In this document: positions 9,061 to 16,823 of the stretch, piece after piece
Layout of the letters: every line of letters starts with the position of its first letter
Numbering within the stretch: the first letter of the stretch is position 1
Source: an endosymbiont of Bathymodiolus septemdierum str. Myojin knoll
Lineage (GTDB): Bacteria > Pseudomonadota > Gammaproteobacteria > PS1 > Pseudothioglobaceae
Assembly: GCF_001547755.1 (NCBI RefSeq)
Contig: NZ_AP013042.1
Coordinates: 310,001-374,000, forward strand
Length of the DNA stretch: 64,000 nt
Direction: 5' to 3'
The notes under the pieces: model-generated
The model's input: the letters and a program-made list of their open reading frames with translations, nothing else
Database searches by the model: none
What the model was told of the DNA's origin: nothing
Made by a program: the position numbers and the translations under genes

Positions 9061-10881
9061 ATGAAACAAGTTGTCTTAATTAATGGAAAAAAGCAATCTA
9101 AGTTGAGCGTGTTTAATCGCTTGATTCAGTTTGGCGATGGTTTATTTGAAACCTGTGTGGTTAAAGACACCAAATTATTATTTTGGTCTATGCATTTTGC
9201 TCGATTAGAAAAAGGTCGTGCTCAACTTAAAATCAATAAAGTGAGTGAAAAACAATGGCTTAAAGACATCAACAAAGCACTTGGTATTGCTAATACGAGC
9301 AATGCAGTGGTCAAAGTTATCTTATCTCGCGGCGAAAGCAAACGGGGTTATGGTTTTAAGAAAAATATCAAGCCTACCCGTATTGTTATCGTTTCTACAG
9401 CGCCAAAACAAATGCCTGATAATTATACGCTTGGTGTTTGTAAAACAGGCTACGCTAACAATCCATTATTGTCTAATATCAAGCATTGTAACCGCCTTGA
9501 ACAGGTATTAGCCAGAGTAGAATTGCGCAGTGATGAATGTATTATGCTAGATGAACAGGGTCATGTGGTCTCTGTAACGCAAGGTAACATTTTTGGCATT
9601 AAAGAGGGGGTTTTGTTAACGCCAAAATTGGACAAATGTGGCATCGAAGGCACGCGTCGTGCAGTGATATTGAAAATTGCCAGTGAACTCAGACTGCAAG
9701 TGAAAGTCGGCGAGCTGACCTTGCAAATGCTTTATGACTGCAACGAAGTGTTTGTCAGTAATAGCGTGATTGGCATCAAGTCGGTTGATACAATCAATGC
9801 AAAGCGTTTTTCAGAATACGAGACAACTCAAAAAATAGCAGAAGCATTAGAAAAAGATAGTCAAAAGAAAAATAATGCGGTGCCATTAAAGTATAAAAAA
9901 GCTTATATAAAAAAAATCTTAAGTTTGTCTGTCATTATTGCCACTTTGTTTGCGTTCTATTGGGCAAATACTATCAAGATTGAAAAGCCTTTCGTTTATC
10001 ATTTACCGCCAGGTGCAGGTATTAGTGTAACGGCAAGTAATCTTGAAAAACAGGGTGTGATTCATTCGCGTTATTTCTTGATGGCAATGGCAAAAGTACT
10101 GGGCTTTGATGCAAAAATAAAATCGGGTTATTATGATGTAAATCCAAATATGAGCGTCTTTGAATTGCTGACTAATTTTGTTACCGCGGAAGTTGCTAGT
10201 AGAAATATTACGCTGATTGAAGGTAAAACAATTCAGCATTATTACCAACAATTAACCCATACCGAGGCATTAAAATCTAACGGTTCTTTTGCAGAAATGA
10301 TGCGTTTGACAGGTATTAAAGCGCCCTATGAAGGGTATTTTTGGCCCGACACCTATCGGGTGAATGTTGGCGATAGTGTTGCCAGTGTGCTTAAAAGGTC
10401 CAATCAAAAACTCAAAGAACGACTACAAAATCATTGGCAAAATCGAGACAAAAATTTGCGCCTTAGTAGCCCATCTCAGGCTTTAATTTTGGCTTCTTTG
10501 ATTGAAAAAGAAACTGCATATAGCGCAGAAAAAACGAAAATAGCTGGTGTATTTATGCGTCGTTTGCAAGTTGGAATGCCTTTGCAAACGGATCCAACAG
10601 TTATTTATGCGTTGGTTGCAAGTAAAAAATATCGCGGCTTTTTAACCCGTAAAGATTTAAAATTTAACAGTCTATACAATACTTATATTAACAAAGGCTT
10701 GCCACCGACAGCCATTGCCTCCGTAAGCGACAGTTCTCTGTATGCAGCAATGCATCCCGCTAAAGGCGATAGTCTGTATTTTGTTGCCAAAAAAGACGGC
10801 ACCCATGCCTTTGCAAAAAGCTATGAACAGCATCGACTTAACATCAAAAAGTATCTAATACCATTTTCAAAAATAAAATGA
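9061..10881 (+). CDS. Fusion: aminodeoxychorismate lyase (PabC) - endolytic transglycosylase (MltG)
   Basis: A 606-residue fusion of two normally separate, adjacent genes. Residues 1 to about 260 are a class-IV PLP enzyme of PabC type (aminodeoxychorismate to p-aminobenzoate plus pyruvate, folate pathway), with Lys141 in LSNIKHCNRLEQ as the likely Schiff-base lysine and VTQGNIFGI as part of the PLP-binding region. A linker of about 20 residues leads to a single membrane span (about 286-304). After it comes the periplasmic MltG domain, which cleaves nascent peptidoglycan. It has the LIEKETA motif (480-486, with the catalytic Glu) and LQTDPTVIYAL. The topology places PabC in the cytoplasm and MltG outside, so both halves can work. 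No internal stop or frameshift is visible. Confidence 0.93.
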   Translation: MKQVVLINGKKQSKLSVFNRLIQFGDGLFETCVVKDTKLLFWSMHFARLEKGRAQLKINKVSEKQWLKDINKALGIANTSNAVVKVILSRGESKRGYGFKKNIKPTRIVIVSTAPKQMPDNYTLGVCKTGYANNPLLSNIKHCNRLEQVLARVELRSDECIMLDEQGHVVSVTQGNIFGIKEGVLLTPKLDKCGIEGTRRAVILKIASELRLQVKVGELTLQMLYDCNEVFVSNSVIGIKSVDTINAKRFSEYETTQKIAEALEKDSQKKNNAVPLKYKKAYIKKILSLSVIIATLFAFYWANTIKIEKPFVYHLPPGAGISVTASNLEKQGVIHSRYFLMAMAKVLGFDAKIKSGYYDVNPNMSVFELLTNFVTAEVASRNITLIEGKTIQHYYQQLTHTEALKSNGSFAEMMRLTGIKAPYEGYFWPDTYRVNVGDSVASVLKRSNQKLKERLQNHWQNRDKNLRLSSPSQALILASLIEKETAYSAEKTKIAGVFMRRLQVGMPLQTDPTVIYALVASKKYRGFLTRKDLKFNSLYNTYINKGLPPTAIASVSDSSLYAAMHPAKGDSLYFVAKKDGTHAFAKSYEQHRLNIKKYLIPFSKIK

Positions 10882-11035
10882 ATAATATAGCACCTATAAT
10901 GAGACTGTTAAATATAAAAAGTACAATTTATAAAACTCATAAAACGCACTATTTCCACCTAAAAATTCGGAAAATAGCCGGCTATTATTCTCATTCTTTG
11001 ATAGAAATAGCACTATTTTCTAAATTTTATAAATC

Positions 11036-11059
11036 ACACTTTCTATCTTTGAACTAGGG
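11036..11059 (+). repeat. Left copy of a ~24-bp flanking motif
   Basis: ACACTTTCTATCTTTGAACT followed by AGGG. It matches the reverse complement of 15103-15126 at 22 of 24 positions, and a direct-orientation copy lies at 15156-15178. Together with 15103-15126 it encloses the surface-protein gene in terminal-inverted-repeat orientation. Confidence 0.75.
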
Positions 11060-11080
11060 GGGTAAAAAAATATGCAAAGC

Positions 11081-11094
11081 AAAAAAAAAAAAAA
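11081..11094 (+). repeat. 14-A homopolymer in the promoter region
   Basis: An uninterrupted run of 14 A, 15 nt ahead of the TATAAT at 11110-11115. For a 17-bp spacer the -35 hexamer would fall within this run. Such tracts slip during replication and can change promoter spacing, giving on/off expression. Confidence 0.6.
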
Positions 11095-11109
11095 CGATTA
11101 TTTTCTGTG

Positions 11110-11115
11110 TATAAT
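11110..11115 (+). promoter_or_regulatory. Candidate -10 box of the surface-protein gene
   Basis: Consensus TATAAT, with expected initiation near 11122. This lies downstream of a possible ATG at 11118, and so favours translation from the ATG at 11151. The -35 position falls in a poly-A tract. Confidence 0.45.
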
Positions 11116-11150
11116 GCATGTTTTATCTTAGTCCATTATTAATTTATATT

Positions 11151-14100
11151 ATGAATACATTATTAACAAACTCAACCCAAACCCACTCATCAATAGCAAA
11201 TATCGCGGGGGGGCACATTTCTAATGTACTCAACAAACTCAAACAACTCCTCCTCTTCAGCGCACTAACCTTATCACTGAATGTTACCGCTGTTGACAAG
11301 CCTCAAAGCTTTGATAAAGAAGCCTACTTAAACCTTAACCAAGAATACAACTGGAACAACCCTCAAACTTATTACAAAAAAGACAACCAAGGGCTACTAA
11401 TACTCAAGCAAGTCGGTAGCACAGTGCGTAACACTCTAGGCGCTACTAATTCAGACAATGCCAACCAATTTGGCAGCACACTTAAAAACAACCTTAAAAA
11501 CCAAGCCATTAACCAAGCCGTTAGTGGTACCGAAGGCTATATCAACAACAAAGCCAACGAATATGCCAATCAATTTGGCGCTGGTCGCACTGAAATCCAA
11601 TTAGGTGGATTTAACTCAGAAGCACTCAATTACAACATTAGAACCATTCAACCCCTCTCTGAACTTAACGAAGACAGCCAAGATTTAATCTTCTTCCAAG
11701 GACAACTAACCTCAGGTCAAAATCACAGCGAACGCCGTGAAACCTTAAACCTAGGTATCGGCTATCGCAAATTACTAGAAGCAGGGCAATCGATTGCCGG
11801 CATCAACCTCTTCACCGACTATGAAACCCAATCTGCACACAAACGCGCCAGCATCGGCTTAGAATACCAAAGAACCAATTTTAAAGCCAACTTTAACAAA
11901 TACCAATCACTCTCAGACAAAAAAGTCATTGGTAGTTTTACTGAAGAAGTACTTGATGGTTATGATGTGAAACTAGAAGGACAAATCCCTTACCTGCCTT
12001 GGGCTAAAATCAAAGGCACCCGCTATGTTTGGGACAAAACCACCAACGCCAACAGCGTAGATATTAAAGGCACCATTCTTGGTGTTGAAGTGCAACTCTC
12101 TGACGCCGCTCGCTTTGAGTTCGGCACTGAGAAGTCCAACAGCGCTGATAGTAACAGCTACGCCCGCCTAAGCATGGCAATACCTTTTAAAGACAGTAAG
12201 TTCACCAACTTTAAAATAGCCGATAAAGCCTTTAAAAACACAAACAAAATGCAATTGGGTGAATTTGCCTGGGTAGAACGAAGCAACAAAATCCGTATTG
12301 AAAAAGTCACAAATGGTGGCACTATTATCCTAGGTGAATACAATGCCTTTACTGTCGGCGCAACTTGTACCATCACTGACAGTGCAAGCGTATCAACAGT
12401 CGCAACTACAGGAGCCGATGGCTCTGTTACCCTGCCAAGTCTTAGTATTCCAGCAGGCTTAGTGACTATGAGTTGTACTGGTGGTACTTACACCGATGAG
12501 GCAACTAACGCTGCAGGCACCGTAGCAGCAACTCTTCGTGCAGCTACAATTTACTCAGGAACAGGTCCTTTAAATCTATTCGCTTCACCACTCTCTGAGA
12601 TTGCTTATCAATTGGCAGACGCAGCAGGTGGTATTGCAACTGATATTACCGCTCAAAACATCGCTGTTGCAACCGCCTTTGGTATCGCAGGGGTTGACCT
12701 TGCTACCACCATTCCAACCGACATTAGCCCTACCACTGGCACTGTCGCAGGCAATGACCCTGCAGGCAAGTTTGCTATTGCCTTAGCCGCTGTCTCACAG
12801 ATAATGGAAAACTCAGCCGCCGACGGTGGACAATCGCCATCTGCTGCAGAGGCAACGACACTTATTACTGCCCTAGTAACTGATATGAGCGATGGTGACA
12901 TCGATGGCATAGATGACGGTACTGGCACTATGATTGATATCGCTATGGCAATTAGTAACTTTGATAACGGCACAGGCAATAACAACCCAGCCACCGATAC
13001 TGGAAGCACTAATACAGGTGACGCAGCCACAGCCACTGGCGAAGGCTCTATCAAAGGCAACCTAGCCATTCTTAAAATTAGTAACTATGATGGCACTAAT
13101 GCAGTGCCAACTGTGCAAGACTACATTGATGCTGGCGTAACTGGTGTTACTGCAGCTAATTTAGTAGAAGTCAACAAAAAGGCTGACACAGCAACAACTA
13201 CTGATTCTGATAGTACTGTTGAAATCCAGGCATTAGTTGATAGTGTTGCTGCTGCTGATGCCTCTGACAGTGTGCTAGCCGATATTGGTACTGATGCTAA
13301 TACTGCTAGCACCTCTGACACCACCATTGCTGAGTTTGGCAGTATCTTGCCAGCACTCACTGATTTTGTGAATGCCAACTTGAGCGCTTATCAAACTTAC
13401 ATTGATGCCAACCCAGGCAGTTTTGCCTCGCCTGCCACGCAAGCTGAAGTACAAGCAATGATTACTGCGGTGAATGCTGCGGTGAATGCTGCTGCTGCCT
13501 CTGACAGTGTGCTAGCCGATATTGGTACTGATGCTAATACTGCTAGCACCTCTGACACCACCATTGCTGAGTTTGGCAGTATCTTGCCAGCACTCACTGA
13601 TTTTGTGAATGCCAACTTGAGCGCTTATCAAACTTACATTGATGCCAACCCAGGCAGTTTTGCCTCGCCTGCCACGCAAGCTGAAGTACAAGCAATGATT
13701 ACTGCGGTGAATGCTGCGGTAACTGCTGCTGCTGCCTCTGACAGTGTGCTAGCCGATATTGGTACTGATGCTAATACTGCTAGCACCTCTGACACCACCA
13801 TTGCTGAGTTTGGCAGTATCTTGCCAGCACTCACGGGTTTTGTGAATGCCAACTTGAGCGCTTATCAAACTTACATTGATGCCAACCCAGGCAGTTTTGC
13901 CTCGCCTGCCACGCAAGCTGAAGTACAAGCAATGATTACTGCGGTGAATACTCCACCAACTCTAAGCAGCTCTACCCCAGCTGACAATGCATCTGCTGTT
14001 GCCGTCGCTAGCAATATCGTACTAACCTTTAGTAAACCTATGATAAAAGGCAGCAGTGGTGATATCGTACTCCGTAGATTGATTTCAGGCACCGACACAA

Positions 14101-14915
14101 TCATTGAAACCTTTGCTTTTAATAGTGCAAAAGTTACGATAGGCACAGGTGCCACACAAAATGTGGTTACCATTAACCCAACGGCTGATTTAGTGTTTAA
14201 TGGTGTCTACCATATCACCATTGCCAGCGGTGCACTAACAGATGTTTCAGCCAATGCCTATACAGGTATTACTAATGCTACGACACTGAACTTTGAAGTG
14301 ATTGCACAAAGTATAGACGGCTATAAAACAGTGCGCTCTCCAGATACAGATAAACTATGGCTAGATAGAAACCTAGGAGCAACACAAGTAGCCACTTCAA
14401 GCACAGATAGCGCTAGTTATGGTGATTTATACCAATGGGGCAGAAAGGCTGATGGACATGAAGACAGAACAAAGACTAGCACATCAAGCACACTGACTTC
14501 TGATATCACCAATGCAAGCACAACGCTATTTATTACTAGTGCTAGTGATTGGGTAAATGTAGATTCATCAGGTGCATCGCGCACTGCCGCTTGGGCAGAT
14601 GGCGGAGTCAATGACATTTGTCCAGCAGGCTTTAGTGTGCCAACTGATGCTGAACTAGCCGCTGATACTACCGGTGCCACCACCACGGATATTATCAACA
14701 GCGCCACAGCCTTCTCTAGCTTCTTGAAAATCCCAGTTGCTGGCCTCCGCTTTCGGTCGAATGGCACGCTTTTCAGTGTTGGCACTAGCGCCCACTTGTG
14801 GAGTCGCTCTGCTGATGGGTCGGTTGCTCGCGATTTGTACATCGGTAGTGGCAATGCGATCTTCGGCAGCCCTCTTCGTGCCCACGGCTATAGTGTTCGT
14901 TGTATTAAGGATTAA
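11151..14915 (+). CDS. Inverse autotransporter (intimin/invasin-like) surface protein with C-terminal FISUMP/lectin-like variable domain
   Basis: A 1254-residue predicted outer-membrane display protein. The ATG at 11151 is chosen over 11118 because the likely promoter lies between. An extended N-terminal signal (about 1-47, hydrophobic LLLFSALTLSLNVTAV) is followed by an intimin/invasin-type beta-domain (roughly 130-390), with segments such as GAGRTEIQLGGF, GIGYRKLLEAGQSIAGINLF and LEGQIPYLPWAKIKGTRYVW. The passenger is Ala/Thr/Asp-rich, then three 79-residue repeats (nt 13260-13949), then a Big_5/SbsA-like Ig domain starting TPPTLSSSTPADNA. The C-terminus (about 1055-1254) is a FISUMP-type domain (LWLDRNLGATQVA, YQWGRKADGHED, ICPAGFSVPTDAEL) ending SVRCIKD. 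Its last ~50 codons look like a DGR variable region. The likely role is adhesion or ligand binding. It interrupts mltG-tmk synteny. Confidence 0.88.
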   Translation: MNTLLTNSTQTHSSIANIAGGHISNVLNKLKQLLLFSALTLSLNVTAVDKPQSFDKEAYLNLNQEYNWNNPQTYYKKDNQGLLILKQVGSTVRNTLGATNSDNANQFGSTLKNNLKNQAINQAVSGTEGYINNKANEYANQFGAGRTEIQLGGFNSEALNYNIRTIQPLSELNEDSQDLIFFQGQLTSGQNHSERRETLNLGIGYRKLLEAGQSIAGINLFTDYETQSAHKRASIGLEYQRTNFKANFNKYQSLSDKKVIGSFTEEVLDGYDVKLEGQIPYLPWAKIKGTRYVWDKTTNANSVDIKGTILGVEVQLSDAARFEFGTEKSNSADSNSYARLSMAIPFKDSKFTNFKIADKAFKNTNKMQLGEFAWVERSNKIRIEKVTNGGTIILGEYNAFTVGATCTITDSASVSTVATTGADGSVTLPSLSIPAGLVTMSCTGGTYTDEATNAAGTVAATLRAATIYSGTGPLNLFASPLSEIAYQLADAAGGIATDITAQNIAVATAFGIAGVDLATTIPTDISPTTGTVAGNDPAGKFAIALAAVSQIMENSAADGGQSPSAAEATTLITALVTDMSDGDIDGIDDGTGTMIDIAMAISNFDNGTGNNNPATDTGSTNTGDAATATGEGSIKGNLAILKISNYDGTNAVPTVQDYIDAGVTGVTAANLVEVNKKADTATTTDSDSTVEIQALVDSVAAADASDSVLADIGTDANTASTSDTTIAEFGSILPALTDFVNANLSAYQTYIDANPGSFASPATQAEVQAMITAVNAAVNAAAASDSVLADIGTDANTASTSDTTIAEFGSILPALTDFVNANLSAYQTYIDANPGSFASPATQAEVQAMITAVNAAVTAAAASDSVLADIGTDANTASTSDTTIAEFGSILPALTGFVNANLSAYQTYIDANPGSFASPATQAEVQAMITAVNTPPTLSSSTPADNASAVAVASNIVLTFSKPMIKGSSGDIVLRRLISGTDTIIETFAFNSAKVTIGTGATQNVVTINPTADLVFNGVYHITIASGALTDVSANAYTGITNATTLNFEVIAQSIDGYKTVRSPDTDKLWLDRNLGATQVATSSTDSASYGDLYQWGRKADGHEDRTKTSTSSTLTSDITNASTTLFITSASDWVNVDSSGASRTAAWADGGVNDICPAGFSVPTDAELAADTTGATTTDIINSATAFSSFLKIPVAGLRFRSNGTLFSVGTSAHLWSRSADGSVARDLYIGSGNAIFGSPLRAHGYSVRCIKD
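13260..13949 (+). repeat. Three tandem 237-bp repeats in the passenger domain
   Basis: Copies begin at 13260, 13497 and 13734 (each starting GCCTCTGACAGTGTGCTAGC), with an exact 237-nt (79-residue) period; the third ends at about 13949. They are nearly identical at the nucleotide level. The visible differences are GCGGTGAATGCT versus GCGGTAACTGCT at one junction and ACTGATTTT versus ACGGGTTTT in copy three. The identity includes silent positions, so the amplification is recent and copy number is likely to vary between strains. Confidence 0.95.
14739..14900 (+). other. Candidate DGR variable region (VR) in the lectin-like domain
   Basis: Final ~54 codons of the surface protein. Only 18 A occur in the 141 nt 14745-14885, against 26 A in the 60 nt 14341-14400 of the same gene. 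Invariant-looking residues (AG, NGT, VGT, LWS, RA, GYSVRCIKD) alternate with positions whose codons mostly end in C or T (CTC, TTT, CTT, TTC, AGC, GCC, CAC, CGC, GAT, TAC, GGT). These are what adenine-specific mutagenesis of AAC/AAT codons would produce. CGG and TCG are rare elsewhere in this AT-rich window. The pattern matches variable regions in FISUMP/DUF1566-type C-type-lectin-fold proteins diversified by DGRs. No template repeat or reverse transcriptase lies in the window. Confidence 0.72.
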
Positions 14916-14989
14916 GCGCAGCGTGATACTTTGATTTATTTGCACACTTTGACCCTTGACACAGACATCCCGCAGGGTGGCTGGGTGCT

Positions 14990-15024
14990 CTTGGTTTTGT
15001 GCGCCGTAGGCGCCAAGTTTTTTT
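14990..15024 (+). terminator. Rho-independent terminator after the surface-protein gene
   Basis: Stem GCGCC-GTA-GGCGC (15001-15013), extended by CTTG (14990-14993) pairing with CAAG (15014-15017) across a bulge, followed by seven T. It lies about 85 nt past the stop codon and would separate the surface-protein transcript from tmk. Confidence 0.75.
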
Positions 15025-15042
15025 AAAATTTAAAATCAAGGG

Positions 15043-15077
15043 GTCGGAGTAATTGATTTTTTACAAATCGCTCCGAC
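15043..15077. repeat. Imperfect hairpin downstream of the terminator
   Basis: GTCGGAG (15043-15049) pairs with CTCCGAC (15071-15077), with an inner GATTT/AAATC stem. It is not followed by a T-run. It could be a second 3'-end structure or part of the flanking cassette boundary. DGR variable regions are often followed by hairpins, but usually closer than the ~165 nt seen here. Confidence 0.5.
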
Positions 15078-15102
15078 TAGAAATATAGGATAGGTTGTTT
15101 AA

Positions 15103-15178
15103 CCCTAATCCAAAGATAGAAAGTGTTATGGTAGTAAGGGTTGGTGTTAGATTTGCATTTTCTATTTTTGGACTAGGG
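15103..15178. repeat. Inverted pair of the flanking motif ahead of tmk
   Basis: CCCTAATCCAAAGATAGAAA... (15103-15126) and its near reverse complement (15156-15178, ending TTTTTGGACTAGGG) form an imperfect inverted repeat about 24 nt long with a ~29-nt loop, ending 12 nt before the tmk ATG. The first arm also pairs with 11036-11059 on the other side of the surface-protein gene. The second arm plus the following GTAAAATAT parallels 11036-11073, as if the tmk leader had been duplicated when the gene was inserted. Confidence 0.75.
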
Positions 15179-15190
15179 TAAAATATCCTC

Positions 15191-15805
15191 ATGCAAAAAG
15201 GAAAATTTATCACTATTGACGGCGTTGAGGGGGCGGGAAAAAGTACCCAAATTAACTTCATCTTCGATTATCTAAATAACAAAGGTATTAATGTTATTCT
15301 TACGCGTGAGCCAGGTGGCAGCGATATTGGTGAGAAAATTCGTGCGTTGTTACTTAGTGCCGACTCCAACATGCATTCGGACACCGAATTGTTATTGATG
15401 TTTGCTGCCAGAAATGAACACATCCATACAAAAATCTTACCCACTTTAGCACAAGGTGATTGGGTGTTAAGCGATAGGTTTACGGATGCTTCCTATGCTT
15501 ATCAAGGGGGTGGTCGTGGTTTAGACATTACTCGCATCGCTCAATTAGAAGATTGGGTGTTGCAAGGTTTTAAGCCTGATATGACGCTGCTTTTAGATGT
15601 ACCTGTTGATATTGGTATGAAACGGGTGGCATCAAGAGGGGCAAAAGACCGCATCGAACAAGAGGATTTGAGTTTTTTTAAGCGTGTGCGCGACGCCTAC
15701 ATAAGCCGTTCTGAGCAATACCCCAAGCGCATAAAATTGATTGATGCGTCGCAGTCTGCTGAGCATACTTCCGCTCAAATTCAAACCATTTTGAGTACCT
15801 TATGA
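15191..15805 (+). CDS. tmk: Thymidylate kinase
   Basis: Phosphorylates dTMP to dTDP with ATP in the cytoplasm. The 204-residue length is typical. P-loop GVEGAGKST (11-19), DR-type motif DRFTDASYAYQGGGRGLD (about 94-111), and the LID segment RVASRGAKDRIEQEDLSFF mark the family. An Arg-free P-loop with the catalytic Arg in the LID is the bacterial type II arrangement. Its stop overlaps the holB start (ATGA), as in many proteobacteria. The gene normally follows mltG directly; here the surface-protein locus intervenes. Confidence 0.96.
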   Translation: MQKGKFITIDGVEGAGKSTQINFIFDYLNNKGINVILTREPGGSDIGEKIRALLLSADSNMHSDTELLLMFAARNEHIHTKILPTLAQGDWVLSDRFTDASYAYQGGGRGLDITRIAQLEDWVLQGFKPDMTLLLDVPVDIGMKRVASRGAKDRIEQEDLSFFKRVRDAYISRSEQYPKRIKLIDASQSAEHTSAQIQTILSTL

Positions 15806-16806
15806 CACTTCCTTGGCACCAAACTGCATTCGAAAAATTGCAACAAATGATTAAGCAAAATCACTTGCCACATGCGTTGTTGATTACAGGCGCCGCCCAA
15901 ATTGGTAAGTTTGAATTAATGCAACAATTGGTCGGTGTACTGTTGAATGACGATGAAATCATCCGTAAAGACAATGTTAAAGAAGACCTTGAGCATCCGG
16001 TATTGGTTAGGCGTTCTAGTTATCCTAATATGATTTATTGTCGTGCTGGCGAACTCAATCCAAACACTAAAAACCGCTCCAAAGAAATCCGCATTGACCA
16101 GGTGCGTGAGTTTTGTGATATTTTAAATAAAACAGCAGACACTTTGCAAATTGGCGTCATTTATTACGCTGACCAAATGAATGTGAGCGCAGCTAATGGC
16201 TTGCTAAAAACTTTGGAAGAGCCAAGAGAAAATACGCTGATTATTTTATTAGCACACAATGTCAAAAATCTACCAGTAACCGTCGTTTCTCGTTGTCAAA
16301 GCGTTCATATTAGTCCCGCTTATGACCAAGCAACGCAGGATTGGATTAAGCAGAACATTGAACACAAAGAAGATTTTGATGTCCCGCAGTTATTAGAAGC
16401 CACGCATGGCGTACCTTTTAAGGTACTTGAGGGGCTCTCAGGAGATGGTTTTATTCACTATCAGCATTGGCAAGACCAATTGCTAAAACTGCCTCATCAT
16501 CCAACGATGGTTAATCAAATGGAAGATTTCGAAGGTAATGAGGTTGCCGTATTAAATTGTTTACAACACTTGGTTATCGAAGGTATTCGCCTTAAATCCC
16601 TCAAACACGAAGGTGGACTGGTGGAGCTTAATCAAATCATTGATGTTGCAAAAATAGATTTCTTGTTTAAATTATTAAGCGATATTCAGCATGCCATTAA
16701 TCTATCAAAAACCTCTGTCAATATGAAACTATTGCTAGATAATGTGTTGATTGTATGGTCGCATATCACCCATTTAAAAACTTACCCACAAATTTTAAGA
16801 GGATAA
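15802..16806 (+). CDS. holB: DNA polymerase III subunit delta'
   Basis: Clamp-loader subunit that, with gamma/tau and delta, loads the beta sliding clamp. The 334-residue AAA+ protein starts [34 protein letters not shown], a degenerate P-loop as expected for the non-hydrolysing delta' subunit. The sensor segment [14 protein letters not shown] type sequence (here [16 protein letters not shown], near residue 130) and the SRC motif VVSRCQSV (about 170) are intact. SRC supplies the arginine finger to the neighbouring subunit. The zinc-binding cysteines of the E. coli protein are not obvious. It overlaps tmk by 4 nt. Confidence 0.93.
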   Translation: MTLPWHQTAFEKLQQMIKQNHLPHALLITGAAQIGKFELMQQLVGVLLNDDEIIRKDNVKEDLEHPVLVRRSSYPNMIYCRAGELNPNTKNRSKEIRIDQVREFCDILNKTADTLQIGVIYYADQMNVSAANGLLKTLEEPRENTLIILLAHNVKNLPVTVVSRCQSVHISPAYDQATQDWIKQNIEHKEDFDVPQLLEATHGVPFKVLEGLSGDGFIHYQHWQDQLLKLPHHPTMVNQMEDFEGNEVAVLNCLQHLVIEGIRLKSLKHEGGLVELNQIIDVAKIDFLFKLLSDIQHAINLSKTSVNMKLLLDNVLIVWSHITHLKTYPQILRG

Positions 16807-16823
16807 AAAGGAGCCCTTATAGT

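Larger units (their letters stand above)
10882..11150. other. Intergenic region between the mltG fusion and the surface-protein gene
   Basis: 269 nt with no gene. It holds a perfect 14-bp palindrome AATAGCCGGCTATT (10973-10986), a second dyad AAATAG-CA-CTATTT (11005-11018), the left copy of the flanking motif (11036-11059), a run of six G (11057-11062), a 14-A tract (11081-11094) and a TATAAT box (11110-11115). In relatives with the pabC-mltG-tmk order this space would lead directly into tmk. Confidence 0.7.

Noticed and set aside
11118-11150. Alternative upstream start (ATG at 11118) for the surface protein
   Set aside because: It sits 3 nt after the best -10 box, so it would lie upstream of the likely transcription start. 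It has no ribosome-binding site, although the case is not decisive.
13260-13949. Tandem repeats as a CRISPR array
   Set aside because: The units are 237 bp, contiguous without spacers, in frame, and part of a larger protein gene.
13121-14173. Long open frames on the minus strand opposite the surface-protein repeats
   Set aside because: They mirror the repeat codon bias of the plus-strand gene and recur with the same 237-nt period. They have no ribosome-binding sites and no recognisable protein features.
14655-14945. Minus-strand open frame across the variable region
   Set aside because: It lies opposite the lectin-like domain, lacks a ribosome-binding site and resembles nothing. Its openness follows from the codon composition of the variable region.
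14916-15190. Template repeat or DGR reverse transcriptase next to the variable region
   Set aside because: I looked in this gap and in the flanking genes. Nothing resembles a copy of the variable region or an RT, and tmk follows directly. If a DGR exists, its core must be outside the window.
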